A stretch of DNA of 64,000 nt, from assembly GCA_026168455.1 (NCBI GenBank), contig CM047427.1:60651249-60715248 (forward strand). The letters are read 5' to 3'. The notes beneath the pieces were generated by a model. That model saw only the letters and a program-made list of their open reading frames with translations, had not been told where the DNA came from and did not search any database. Of this stretch, positions 1 to 10,933 are shown piece after piece. The stretch comes from Theocolax elegans. Taxonomy: Eukaryota > Arthropoda > Insecta > Hymenoptera > Cerocephalidae. Every line of letters starts with the position of its first letter. Position 1 is the stretch's first letter. The position numbers and the translations under genes were made by a program.

Positions 1-474
1 GGTGCATATCCATCCAATTATACGAAACTATTTGCACACAATTTTGCATACAATTGTGCGGGGTATATACTTCGAAGACAAGAAGATAACGATCGCTATC
101 GATTCGATTTAACATTCGTCGGTTCGGTCGACTCAAAATTCATCGAATACACGTATGTATATAGGTATTAGTCTCAAAAGGTACGTCATCACGCGTCGAT
201 GCAAAAGCATTTACAATTTTGAGAGTGTGACGTCTCCCAATAATTTCAATCGAAAAGCAATTAAAAATTTGGCCCTTTGACAAACGGGTAAAATACCTAC
301 GAAATATACATAGATAAATAAGTCGATTATTCGACCCAATTGGAATTGTAATGAAATCGATCGAACGGATAACCGATAATCAAAGCGTGTGGGAAAAGGT
401 GCTAGAGCAGTTGGATAAACTTTGGTCGACGTGCAGGTTACTCGGATACGATCCGAGAGAGGAAGAGTTTGGCA
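1..474 (-). other. Region downstream of the Hey stop (probable 3' UTR)
   Basis: AT-rich sequence with no coding potential. It probably holds the Hey 3' UTR. No clear polyadenylation signal is visible. Confidence 0.5.
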
Positions 475-863
475 TCAGTAAGCGAGCTCCGCGCCCCACG
501 GTCGGTAAGGTTTCCCGTGAGGCTGCTGTCCGTACTGAGCAGGCGGGTATTGTCCAGGAGTCGGATACTGAGTCGGTGGCCAGGCTAACGCGGGAGGAGG
601 GTGCGAACTCGCCGCCTGAACTTGAAGACTCGAGCTCGCCGGGTGCTCGTAGCTCGGCTGCTGGGTTTGACCTTGGCTCGGCTGACTTTGAGGCTGATCG
701 CGGTGGAAGCTCTGAAGGTGCGAGAGCAATCGAAGTCGCAGAGGATCTCGCTCGTCCAGTCCTTCCATGGTCACGAGGTATCGACCCACTTCGGCCACGC
801 ACTCGCCCCATCCGACCGCGTGGTAATCCATCGCTAATTTTGTGCTGTCGTATCCTTCACCAC
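475..863 (-). CDS. Hey: Hey coding exon 3 (Orange domain, YRPW terminus)
   Basis: The acceptor is AAATAG|GTGG. The join restores [18 protein letters not shown], matching the GGKGYFDAHALAMDY-type linker of the family, so no exon is missing between bHLH and Orange. A Gln/Ser/Pro-rich region follows, then [10 protein letters not shown] and TGA at 475-477. No AATAAA or ATTAAA was seen on this strand in 1-474, so the 3' UTR probably runs past the window edge. Confidence 0.93.
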
Positions 864-3800
864 CTATTTATACACACAAAAAATACGTCGGTTGTAGATT
901 AATCAATTCAATTTTACTCTAAGTACAACTTAACGCAAAAATTACATTATTAATCAAAGTTAAATTTAAGTATAATTGTCGAAAATTCGTGACATTGTTC
1001 TTCTTTTCTTTCAATACATTTTTTCTACCATTTCCTTGTATCGAAAACTTAAAATATATATTATAATGAAAAAATCATTAAAGAAGTTATACGTAACATT
1101 GTATAATAGTTTGTAACAAATTAAAAATTTGATAATTAATTAAGATTATTTGTAAAAAAAAACACCCTCACTCAGAAAGGGTAAAAAAGGGTTATCAATA
1201 TTTAACCCTTTGAAAGGTTTAAACAATGTATAACACCTTGTTATCTATAGCAATGCCGTAAAAGATTCATCAAGATCTTGTCGAGAAAATGCCTATATAC
1301 CCTCGTAAAAAGCGGGGAACACGAATAATGGAGAGAGTGAGGAAAGAGAAAAAAAGAGAGGAGTGTCCGCAGAATCGCAGGTCCCCTCGAACAACCCTAT
1401 CTATTAGACTAATGCAATTTTCCCTACGGTATATATCCAGCATAGTGACAATAGAAAATGTGGGTTTTTCATCGCCCATGAGCGAAAAAATCCCGGTTCG
1501 AAAGATCGAGATTATTAAGCTCCCTCGTTCCCCCTACTCTCCCGTTCAACCAGGTAAAATCCGAGCGATTCCGAAATTCCCAGGGCTAATAAGATGCGGC
1601 TGGCCGAGCGGCAGATGGTCCGAGCGCAAGGTGCAGCCTTGCTTGCGCAGGTAGCGTGGGAACGACCGATCACGATTCACGAGCATATATACAAACACAC
1701 GTATATACGAGGTTATACCCCACCCTTTCTGTCTACCTCTATATACACACACACACACACATGCACACATATATGTACCTTTGAGAGTGTGTGTGCGCGC
1801 ACTCGACAAGGCTTAATGTCCCGCTAATCGCTCGGCTCGTCCCCCCATGGTCTTTACCTCCTTCGTAAGCTCGAGCCACTGATTTGACTACGCGCGAGCG
1901 AATCACCCCGATAACGATGGGAGATACTCCTCCAATTTTTGTTTATTTATTTTGTCCAGAATTTTAATGCGATGTACACGTATATACGTATACGTACCTC
2001 CTAAGCGGTCAATACACGTAGCTCGAGTAAATCGAAATTACTGTTGACGTATGATAGGCATTGGCCTGTCCATTAGAAACTATAGTGCACTAAATTTTGA
2101 ACAAACTAAAATTAGTTTAACACATTCAAATGCATAACTTCAATTTGTATTCATGATTCTATAGTGTTAAAATTATTATATATTTAATTATATTTAATTA
2201 TATTTATATAATAATTATAAGACCAACAAATAAAATCTTTAATGTTATGTCTTCTTGTGCGTACAAGTCCGAGAAATCGTTATCGTTAGAATAGTATATT
2301 TATTTGATTCATTTCAACTGATAAAAGATTGCTACAACTCATCTTAATTACCAAGATCAAACAAGCCGATCGTTTGTGTCCTTTATTTCTAAATTATTCG
2401 GTTACGATAGGGATACGAGTATATCTTGAACGCAAATTGTAAATTGTATAATTATTTTATTGTCAAGTAATAATGCAATATAGATTATAAAAAGATTCAA
2501 TTAAAAAACAGTATTAAATTTTTCTTATTCGTATGTACTAGGATAAAAGATGTAAATGGAGGAAAAAAGCGTACAGATAAATTAAGCAACTTTAGCTAAA
2601 TAAATAAAGTATAGTGCAAGTAAAACCCGAATACATGTGCAAGACAAGAAGATACAGAGATAAAAAAATCTCCCACCCGAATTGATCTGCGGATCACGCA
2701 ACTCGCGGTACTTAAAAGTCATATATATATATATATAAATATAAACTTTTATACACTGCAGTGGAGGATCGTTGGGACGCGGTGGAAAACGAAGCGCGAG
2801 CAAGAGTTATTAAGTGATGTATATATGAATGGCGAGCGCGTGTGTAAAAAAGAAAAAAGTAAAACCGGAGAAAAGAAGAGAAGAAAAGAGAAGAGTGAGA
2901 GAAGGGGGGTCTCGAGCTCGAGCTCGCCGAGTTCCCACACCGAGGCACATCTGTCCCGAGAGTCTCCTTGTTCCCCCACCCCTTGGAGCGAGATAGCAGG
3001 GTTTGGCCTACTACTCCGCACAGTCCGCAGTTGGCCGAAATCGTGGGAACGGCACTCGGAAGAGCGTAGGTAGCTCTTGACTTCCTGTGCTTCCCACAGG
3101 ATCGCAGCGCTCGCTTCTCGCTCGAACCTCGACGATCGGCGGGTCCAGCACCTGCTCCCCTCCCACCATCTCGCGCTTTCTCGAGATCCCTACCTATACA
3201 CATCTGTACACATCTTCCTACGCACACGCACACGCACACATTTACCTATATATTTTTACCCGAATGAATTTTTATCCTCGGATACCACCAATCTGTTTTA
3301 TCGACTCGACCTAGCCCGCTCGATTAATCATCAGACAATTTGTTGTTATTTTTCTTTCCATATTTATGCATACGATACGATTTATTATATTTATTATTCG
3401 TTAATATAATAATAGTTTTTAAATATTTTTCTTTACTTTTTAAATACTCACGCTCACTAAGAGTGCAGGTAACACAAAAACAACGGTTTATTAATAGTTC
3501 AGAGCGGTGTGAGCCGTATATGTGTCATGAATTAACAAATATTTTTTATAATTTATTACTGTAACATTAAATCTTTAACTAATTTTGTCCACTTCTCACT
3601 TTTTTACATTCTTCAGGAATTTTTCGAAAAGTTAATAACATTTTGTTTTAATTAAATAATTAAATAATACTATATTTGAGTAATATATTACATATAGGAT
3701 CGACATGTTAATTTGAGGAAGCTACGTGTTTTATTTTATAAAAAATTGAAAAAAATTGGCTTATATATTGGCCGCCCTGAACTTGTTAAATTAGCGCAAT

Positions 3801-4068
3801 TACGATTAGTTGAGTCGTAATTTTTATTAATATACCATAAAGTTAGTAAAAATGTAATAAATAAAAATATCGGTGAATTACGTCTTCGAATATTTTGTTA
3901 AACTATATTCTCACTTATTTCCGAGTATATTTTTATTTTATTTGAAGTTGCTATGTCAACAATCAAATTATAGTGATTCCTATTTTTACAATGTTTAAAG
4001 AACATCGGTTATAAACTTTCCTTTTACGCCGATCTACGCTTATATCTACATTTAGTGTCATTTATATG

Positions 4069-4111
<43 letters not shown>

Positions 4112-4600
4112 CGGTTCACGATTTTTATTATTTATAAAATGTCGGATTAATATAATTAATGGTATATAAATTAATGAACGTATGTATCGTTAAGAAACGA
4201 TCAACTGCACGTGCAAAGAGACGAGATTACATTTAGCGTAAAATTGGTATCAGTGTATCGCTTACAAAATCTGACGAGGAAACCTCTTTATATTTGTGCC
4301 AATTAAACGAGAAAAAGGAAGGGAAGGGTAGGGAAGAGAAGAGAACTGGCAATAAGAAAAAAATGAGCAAAGCCCGAAAGAATGTTCGAAGGCGCGTGAG
4401 GGAGAAGAAGAAAGAGGGACGAGGGACAGATGGTCAGAGTGTCCGAGGCGCGCGGATTCGGTTATCGGGTTACACGAGTCAAGACTCGTTCGTTGGTTCG
4501 CACGGTCCGCTTTTCCACGTGCGACTAACAGGTGTCGTCGTCGAGCGTCGTGCATTCGTTCACCTCGCCTCACCAGTCGCCGCTCTCCCTCTCTCGCCCT

Positions 4601-4646
<46 letters not shown>

Positions 4647-7336
4647 TCAATCTCCCTCCTTCGTTCCCGTTTGGTTTGTTTGTAAACAACCTTCCCTTCT
4701 CCCTCCCCCTCCCCCTCCCCACCCACCAACTCTTTCCGCATCCCTCCGCCCTCATATGGGCATACGCGTACAGGCCTCTTAAGGGAAGTCCCTGTCGATC
4801 TCGCACTATTCGAAGAATTACACCGGTATCCGTGAGAAACTGCTACGCATATACCTCTACTTTTTTCGCAATATTTGTTCCTTAGTATTTATTTAAAGTT
4901 AATTAACCCGATAAATATGTCACACTTTATTCAATTTTCGACAATTATACAATGAAAATGCTTGTTTTAAATAATTATCAATTGTCACATTCTAAGTATG
5001 CGAAGTATACGCGACACTATATATCTACGTATCAAGCATTACAGCAATGCGATAAATAAGAATTAATTAAAAAAGTTAAATCCTTTGAAGTAAAAGGGTG
5101 CGATAAAAGGTATAGAAATGACGAGTACCTTTATTCCTGAGTGTCCTGAGATGCTCAACTGTGAGTTGAAGAATCTCGGCCTTCTCGAGTTTGCCGCTGT
5201 GGGGGTCCCGCGCGGCCGCCGGAACGAGCCGTCGAAGCTCACCTAAAGAGGCGTTTATGCGGTCCCGGCGCTTTTTTTCGATCATCCCTCTCCTCCGCTT
5301 GCGGGATGTGTGTTGACACGAATCACCTCCTGGCGAATTGCACCTGAAATACCATTCTATTGTAGCTTTTCTACTATAAACTATCCGTTACTTCTTCTTC
5401 ATATATTTATTTACTTTAGTAGACTAGTGTTATGATTATTTATTAATGTAAACAAGTAAATAATATACCGAGAGAAAGAAAGTTAAGATATTAGATAATT
5501 GGTGCATTTATTATCAATCGCATATAATAATTTATCCTTTTTATCATACTTCTTCTGTATCAACTTTTACTTGACAACTATTCCGTAATTTATAAATTTT
5601 AAGGTTGTCACGTATAAATATAAACAACAAAATATCTTAAATGATGAGAAATATTATGCAACTTGCACAGTTGTATCAATTCGTCAATTCGTCAATTCAC
5701 AATAGTTATAACAAGTCTAATTTTTCGTAAATATTTATTTCTCTCGTACTGTAGTATTTGAAATATACATTATTTTTATGTACACATTAAATTAAGACTA
5801 TTTTCCTTGTATGCGTATTAAAGTCCAAATTATTAAAATTTTGCAGAGTGTTATTTAAATGTAGTAGATGTAAATGGAATAGATATTATTAAAAGAACAC
5901 TTTACTTATACAAGCGCAGTTTTATTTACATTTGGGTAAAGATTTTAAATATTTAGGTATTCCTCACTTTTTCACTTACTTATATAGGTCTTCTTACACC
6001 GTGTATTTTTTCATTCAACAACCTTCAAACATTTTGATTCATTGTCAAATTGACATTAATGTGATTACGTATTTTATTATATTTTATACAGTTATAAGGT
6101 AGCATAAATAAATAAATAATTAATTTTTCGATATTTAAGTTACGCGTTGAATAAAAATGAAATTTTTAATATTTACATATATAGAAAAGCATATGTTTAA
6201 TTTGTTCATTTGATAAATTATAAATATACCGTAAGTAACAAAAACAGTTAGGTATTTACTTAATTCACAAAATGTTGAGTCTTGCGCAAATTAATAATTT
6301 TTATAATGTAATGTTAATAATATTAAATGCGTGTTATGTGTAATTTTAGGCAATTGAATGAAATAATAATATGAAGTGTTTTTAAGTACTGTAGTTTTGG
6401 CTGAGATGAGGAAAGAAATCAAAAACTAACTCACGCCTCGGAACCGTGAGAAAGTCTAAGAAAAAGCGCGCGCGCGGACTGTATAGTCTGCTCCCTAGTA
6501 GATTCGATCCGCGTTCGGTAAGACGTGCGTATACAGTCGCACCGGCTGCACGAATCCGTAAACTTTATCCGTTGTCACTAAGTGTATAACTATACATAGT
6601 TAAGTCAAGTCTCGTTCTATTCTGAATGCGCATCGTGCACTACATGTTAAAATATAATTTTAACAAAAAAATTGAACAAGTAGTAGTGTTTCGTACATTA
6701 GTACAAAACGCAAACAGAATTTAGATTAAAAATTTAAGTAAGATTTAACACATGTATATTAGAAGTGAAAGAGATCGCCTGTTTACGTTAATTAGCAATT
6801 TTAATTGAGCGCATTACTAAAGTTGTTTGTATATTTATGAAAATAATAATAGTTTGTCAAGTAAATGACATTGACAGGTCGGGGGTCCGATCGTAGCCTG
6901 GCCCCGCGGCCCCGCGGCCCGCGAGTCACCGAAGGATCACCACAAAGACACTGAACACTGCGCGGCACTGGGTGAGATAGGTGTATGCGTATACTCACGG
7001 TTCCTTGCCGCTCTCCTCGGAGAAGACGTCGTCGCAGTCCGAGTCGCTCATGGGCCTCTTAAGACTGGACCTCTGGTGATGCTGTTGCTGTTGCTGCTGC
7101 TGGTGTTGCTGGTGCTGCTGCTGTTGTTGCTGAGTCTGAGCCTGGAGGTCAGAGGGCTCGGGCTCGTAAGGTTGGAGGTGATGAGCGTGATTGGGAGGAG
7201 GCAGCGGAGGTGGCTGCGGCCCAGTCGAGTAGTGGTGATGCGGAGCCCAGTGGTGCTGGGGAGGCGGCGGCGGAGGCAGCTCCGAGGAGAGGAGCGTCCC
7301 GTTATCTTCGGGCCTCGCGACGACGACGCGCCACAT
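475..7336 (-). CDS. Hey: Hey, bHLH-Orange transcriptional repressor (3 coding exons, complete)
   Basis: Coding exons on the minus strand are 6999-7336, 5129-5343 and 475-863. They sum to 942 nt (313 aa), and both junctions have GT-AG borders and keep frame. Exon 1 encodes a Pro/His-rich then Gln-rich N terminus. Exon 2 encodes the bHLH: a basic region with Gly ([17 protein letters not shown]) where Hairy/E(spl) proteins have Pro, then helix-loop-helix. Exon 3 encodes the Orange domain ([18 protein letters not shown]) and ends in [10 protein letters not shown]. The Gly in the basic region and the YRPW terminus are diagnostic of Hey rather than Hairy, E(spl) or Deadpan. Family knowledge: nuclear repressor, direct Notch target, binds class B/C E-boxes. 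The ATG at 7336 was chosen because the family N terminus is short and disordered. An in-frame ATG at 7621 would add 95 residues without family resemblance. Confidence 0.95.
1655..1663 (+). promoter_or_regulatory. Su(H)-type site CGTGGGAAC
   Basis: Perfect match to YGTGRGAAM in the GC-rich island at the 3' part of Hey intron 2. Confidence 0.45.
2931..3098. promoter_or_regulatory. Cluster of three Su(H)/CSL-type sites in Hey intron 2
   Basis: TGTGGGAAC lies on the minus strand at 2931-2939, CGTGGGAAC on the plus strand at 3042-3050, and the core TGTGGGAA on the minus strand at 3091-3098. A proneural-type E-box, GCAGGTG on the minus strand, follows near 3149. Su(H) consensus is YGTGRGAAM. The second and third sites face each other but are 40 nt apart, wider than the classical paired-site spacing. 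The cluster sits in a GC-rich island inside AT-rich intron DNA. Assigning it as a Notch-responsive enhancer is inference. Confidence 0.55.
4071..4107. repeat. (TA)n microsatellite
   Basis: About 18 TA units in Hey intron 2. Confidence 0.9.
4206..4215. promoter_or_regulatory. Palindromic E-box TGCACGTGCA
   Basis: A perfect 10-bp palindrome around CACGTG in Hey intron 2. Further CACGTG sites lie at 4516-4521 and 7353-7358; the last is in the presumed 5' UTR, close upstream of the start codon. Hey/HES proteins bind this class of E-box, so autorepression is possible. This is inference. Confidence 0.35.
4606..4643. repeat. (CT)n microsatellite
   Basis: Uninterrupted CT run of about 19 units inside a polypyrimidine stretch of Hey intron 2. 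It reads as (GA)n on the gene strand, a GAGA-factor-type sequence. Confidence 0.9.
4831..4839 (+). promoter_or_regulatory. Su(H)-type site CGTGAGAAA
   Basis: Perfect match to YGTGRGAAM, about 290 bp downstream of the bHLH exon donor in Hey intron 2. Confidence 0.45.
5129..5343 (-). CDS. Hey: Hey coding exon 2 (bHLH)
   Basis: The acceptor is TTTCAG|GTGCAA and the donor AAAG|GTACTC. The exon carries the whole basic region, helix 1, a loop with an Ala-Ala-Ala-Arg-Asp-Pro-His stretch, and most of helix 2 ([18 protein letters not shown]). The exon is GC-rich and the flanking introns are strongly AT-rich. Confidence 0.95.
5344..6998 (-). other. Hey intron 1
   Basis: AT-rich intron of 1.65 kb. It has one GC-richer island at about 6430-6560 with a Su(H)-type site and a GC-rich patch at about 6880-6970 next to the exon 1 donor. 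Nothing else was recognised. Confidence 0.7.
6445..6453 (+). promoter_or_regulatory. Su(H)-type site CGTGAGAAA in Hey intron 1
   Basis: Perfect match to YGTGRGAAM in a GC-richer island (about 6430-6560) of Hey intron 1. Confidence 0.45.
6999..7336 (-). CDS. Hey: Hey coding exon 1 (poly-Pro/poly-Gln N terminus)
   Basis: The exon ends GGAACC|GTGAGT in phase 2. It encodes 112 residues starting [13 protein letters not shown], with Pro runs, a His/Pro stretch and then a Gln/His tract written as mixed CAG/CAA codons (plus-strand 7076-7140). An acidic Ser/Asp segment ([14 protein letters not shown]) follows just before the bHLH. The Gln tract is a low-complexity repeat likely to vary in length. On the opposite strand it creates a spurious Leu/Val-rich ORF. 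Confidence 0.9.
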
Positions 7337-7950
7337 GGTTGTTCCTATCGGACACGTGCGTCCACTTGCCCGAGGTTCGGTCTTTGCCGGTCGCGTGTCG
7401 ACCAACGTATGTCGTGTGACTCGCGGCGCGCACGCCGGACCGACACACGACTGCCTCCCTCCCCCCACCCGGTTCGCTCGAGCTCGGCTTGGCTCCTCGA
7501 ACCTCGAACTCCAACTCGTGTGCAGTACATCGACGGGGTGGGGAGTTCGCCACTCGCTTCGCGCGTAGATGCGTATACGCACCGTGGGAACCGATTCGCA
7601 CCCCGCGCTCCTAGCTCTCACCCCTCGCTCCCTTTCTCGCTCGCTCCCTCTCTTTCTCTCTCACTCTCTCTCTCTCTCTCTCTACTCTCCTTACCTCGCT
7701 TACTTACCTCGCTCCCTCGCTTCGTCGCTCCCTCGCTTCCTCTACCTTGTAGTTGTGTATCTTTCACCCATTCGCGGATTACTTGCTATTCCGACCGACC
7801 AACTCTACGTAACTGGCTCCCCGGGATCTATGCGCCGGATGGACGAGCTCGTCAAAGAGCTTCCGTCTTTTGCCCAATTATCTTTTTGATTGCTGCGCTG
7901 CATCTCACGACTCACCCGTAACCTTATAGCTCCTACTGATTTATTTCTAA
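7337..7950 (-). promoter_or_regulatory. Hey 5' UTR/promoter region, GC-rich
   Basis: CpG-rich sequence directly upstream of the Hey start. It contains one Su(H) match (7583-7591), one CACGTG (7353-7358) and a CT/TC microsatellite at about 7650-7685. The exact transcription start is not visible. Confidence 0.5.
7583..7591 (+). promoter_or_regulatory. Promoter-proximal Su(H)-type site CGTGGGAAC
   Basis: Perfect match to YGTGRGAAM about 250 bp upstream of the chosen Hey start codon, in GC-rich DNA that probably holds the 5' UTR and promoter. Confidence 0.5.
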
Positions 7951-8773
7951 CTCGCTCTTCACTCCACTCATCACTCGTCACGAATGTTATAATTGTAGCG
8001 ATTGATCTTATTTCTTTAATTTTATTTACCTATTATCTTTACTTCCTATTATGCGCACGTGTAAAATACTAACAATTACCAAGTATATAACATTTCGGTG
8101 CACTTATTTAATAAGCATCAGCAATTCGAAGTGAATAATCAAACGTGAAATCACGATATATGAATCCACTCGATTATTCTGCGATTCTTTAATTTAATTT
8201 CGAAATGAATGAGGGTATGCGCTCCACATGTGGTAAATGGTTGAGGTAATACCTAGGTTGGGAGTACAAGTTCTATACACGAGCCAGACTCGTGTTACTT
8301 ACTATAATTGAAAAATCGAACGCGAATTAAACAGTTGAATTATTGTAAAATAATATAATTGTTCAATATAACATTGAAATAATTAAATTGGTACGATAAA
8401 ATTGCATCGGAAAATTATATAAATAATATTTGATGTACGTGCAGATATGCATAGGAATTCCGATAGTTATAGATAGCAAACCTTTTACGACGTCTGTTTT
8501 GAAATAATGAAAAAAATGACCCGGGAAATCGATGTAAAACAATAAACCGGAGATTCGTCATTTGCCGGTTATCGACAACTCGATTACACGGGTTTCCCAG
8601 GTCCGCGAGGTAATCGGTGGCGCGTAATGTAATCCATTAAAGCCTCGCGTGCGAAACGATGGCGAGTCCCATCGGGAAAAACGAGCGGCGAGTACCGCGT
8701 CGAGGGAACGACTCGTCAATTTAAGGGGGTGGGCTAGGGGGTGCGGGCCGGACACAATGAACTCGAGAGAAAA

Positions 8774-8796
8774 AGAGAGAGAGAGAGAGAGAGAGA
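8774..8796. repeat. (GA)n microsatellite
   Basis: About 11 GA units in a GC-rich island about 1.4 kb upstream of the Hey start. GAGA-factor-type sequence. Confidence 0.85.
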
Positions 8797-10799
8797 AGTG
8801 TACCGGGAAGCGTGTAGGGGAAGGGGGTCAGCACGCGCTCGCACGATCACCGATGGGATGCGATGTGTGTATATGGGCGCGTGCCGCTTGGGAGAGTCCG
8901 AGCGACCGTACGAGAGCGCTATGGGAACGCGATACGGGAGTAATCGACTGCCTGCGACCGCCCGCTGACTAATCGACTTACGATTTCCACTCTCGATCCT
9001 CGATGTCTTTTTATTGGGATACGCGGCTACGTCATTCGTTTCTTTCGCTCTACTTTCATTATTTTCATATTTTCCTTTTAGATAACCACAGATTGTACTA
9101 ACAAACGATTCTCAATTTAATTTACGCATTTTCAATAACTACTGTATCTTTATAATGTATAACAGAAGAAATCGCAAACTTCTAAAGTCTCGCAAGATGT
9201 GAAATAACAATTGTAAATAGATCTATAACATTTACTCATAAAGTATAAACTAGTATTTCTATTTTAAGCAAAGTTTACTTCATTGGAATTTTATTTACTT
9301 GAATTTTTCGTAATTTGATCAATCGATGGGCATAGATCAAACAAAAAGATGATGAAATTCTTTTTTTCTATTTCAAGCTTTTTTATCTCATTTGGAATCA
9401 GACAGCTATTGAAACTCATTTAAAATTTGTTTAACGTACTAAAAATGCAAATTGCGAAAAATCCATTTTAATAATGAAATGTATATAACTTACGGAATTG
9501 CACCGATATCTTATCGCTAACATATATAAATACTTTTCTTTGTCTCGGGGTATAATAACGTTATCAAGTTATCACAAATATATATTTCTGTGTTGATTTA
9601 GTAATTTTAATAATAATTAGATTAAGTTAATATTGAATAGAATATAATTTAAATGAACTATTTAACTAACATATTATGAATAGAAAGCTTGATTGATTTA
9701 TAATTAAAGAATTTTAACACATTAAAGTTGAATGAATTAGAAGATTAATTAAAAAGTAGAGCTCAAGGGATAGAATAGTAGGTTGTAATTATAAATAATT
9801 TGACATATACTATAGAAAACAAGCTAGCATAGCATAATAGATTATATAAAAACGTAACATGGCGAAACCTCATGTTGAGGGTGGATTTCAGGTGTTTACT
9901 TTAACACTGGAAGGTGCTTGCTTTTGTGTATACTGGATCACAGGATCGAGGTTTCAGGTGCACCCAAATTCGTGTCCCTTCTACCTACCTGGAAACCAAA
10001 TCGTTGATATTTCATCCTTCGGAACGTGCAAGTGCATCATCGAAAGGGATCATTTTTTCGATCTACTTTTTCGAATAATGTTATGATATTCACAGGTATA
10101 AATATTTAACGTTGCACTGATTTAGTTTAATCTTCCGTTGATCGGGAAAAACAATAAACTTATTATTCGGTCACAAATATTCGATAATTCATGTTAATTT
10201 TTACGTGTAGTTACATATAGGTATGTATATGTAGCTACATGATAAATAAATATGACGTAATGAAATATATCACGCAAAGGAATGTGTCGATTTGAAGAAG
10301 AAAAGGTAAACGTTACAGTCTTTAGTAAAGGAATGTCCGGTAAATTAGGTGATCGAGCGATGAATACTTGACGTAACGTCGGACATCACGCGAGGCAGCG
10401 GCGCGATCGAGAGACGTCGTGTCCGCGTGTGCGAGTCGCGTGGCGCAAATCGCGGAACGTGCGTCGGACGCGTGCACGCGAATCTAGGACACTGGATTGT
10501 CGCGCGCGATCACCAAGTACAGCCTGTTGGACTTGGCCTATATCGAACTTCGTTCCATGGCTTTTTTCCTATATATAGTGCAGTCTTATTGGTATCGTCA
10601 CATACCCAATTGTTGACCAATTAAGGCAAATCTGTACGTTTATAGAATAATTTTATGTTAAAAAAGCTAATAATTGTATATATTTTGACAGATATAGAAA
10701 GTATAAGTATATTAAACTTCCTTTTAGCCATCGCAGAGAAATAAAATAACTGCTATTTTTAAAGTAAGTAACACTCTAAGAAAAAAAGCGGGAAGTACC

Positions 10800-10933
10800 A
10801 ATTTCTGATCAGTTAATTTTCGGTACGTATAAGTACCAGTCCCTGGTTAAGTCTACTAACCAATTATTGATTGTTTAACCTTGACTTATGTAAATCTTAA
10901 TATTTTATTGAAATAATATACTGATCAGAAATT
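10800..10933. repeat. Inverted repeat with 14-bp perfect arms
   Basis: AATTTCTGATCAGT at 10800-10813 is matched by its reverse complement at 10920-10933. An outer GTACCAATT/AATTGGGTAC pair lies just outside. It looks like a short foldback element; no clear target duplication was found. Confidence 0.45.

Larger units (their letters stand above)
864..5128 (-). other. Hey intron 2 (4.3 kb) with three GC-rich islands
   Basis: The intron is mostly AT-rich but holds GC/CpG-rich islands at about 1560-1960, 2880-3220 and 4290-4830. Five matches to YGTGRGAAM or its core plus two CACGTG sites fall in or beside these islands. The remainder (about 2000-2800, 3250-4050, 4900-5100) is plain AT-rich sequence in which nothing else was recognised. 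Confidence 0.75.

Noticed and set aside
351..902. 183-codon plus-strand ORF over Hey exon 3, plus other overlapping frames there
   Set aside because: It is antisense to a confidently identified Hey exon, and its product is low-complexity with no family resemblance. GC-rich exon DNA keeps several frames open.
1601..1670. tRNA-like A-box (TGGCCGAGCGG)
   Set aside because: No B-box (GGTTCRANNCC), no cloverleaf and no anticodon arm at the right distance.
4571..4643. CT-rich stretch as a coding Ser/Leu repeat
   Set aside because: All frames are open through the microsatellite only, with no conserved sequence on either side.
7076..7921. 281-codon plus-strand ORF with a Leu/Val-rich start
   Set aside because: The start is the complement of the Hey Gln tract and the rest follows CT/TC-rich promoter DNA. 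No domain is recognisable.
9859..10086. 75-codon plus-strand ORF in the Hey upstream region
   Set aside because: No recognisable domain, isolated, AT-rich surroundings. Length is within chance expectation.
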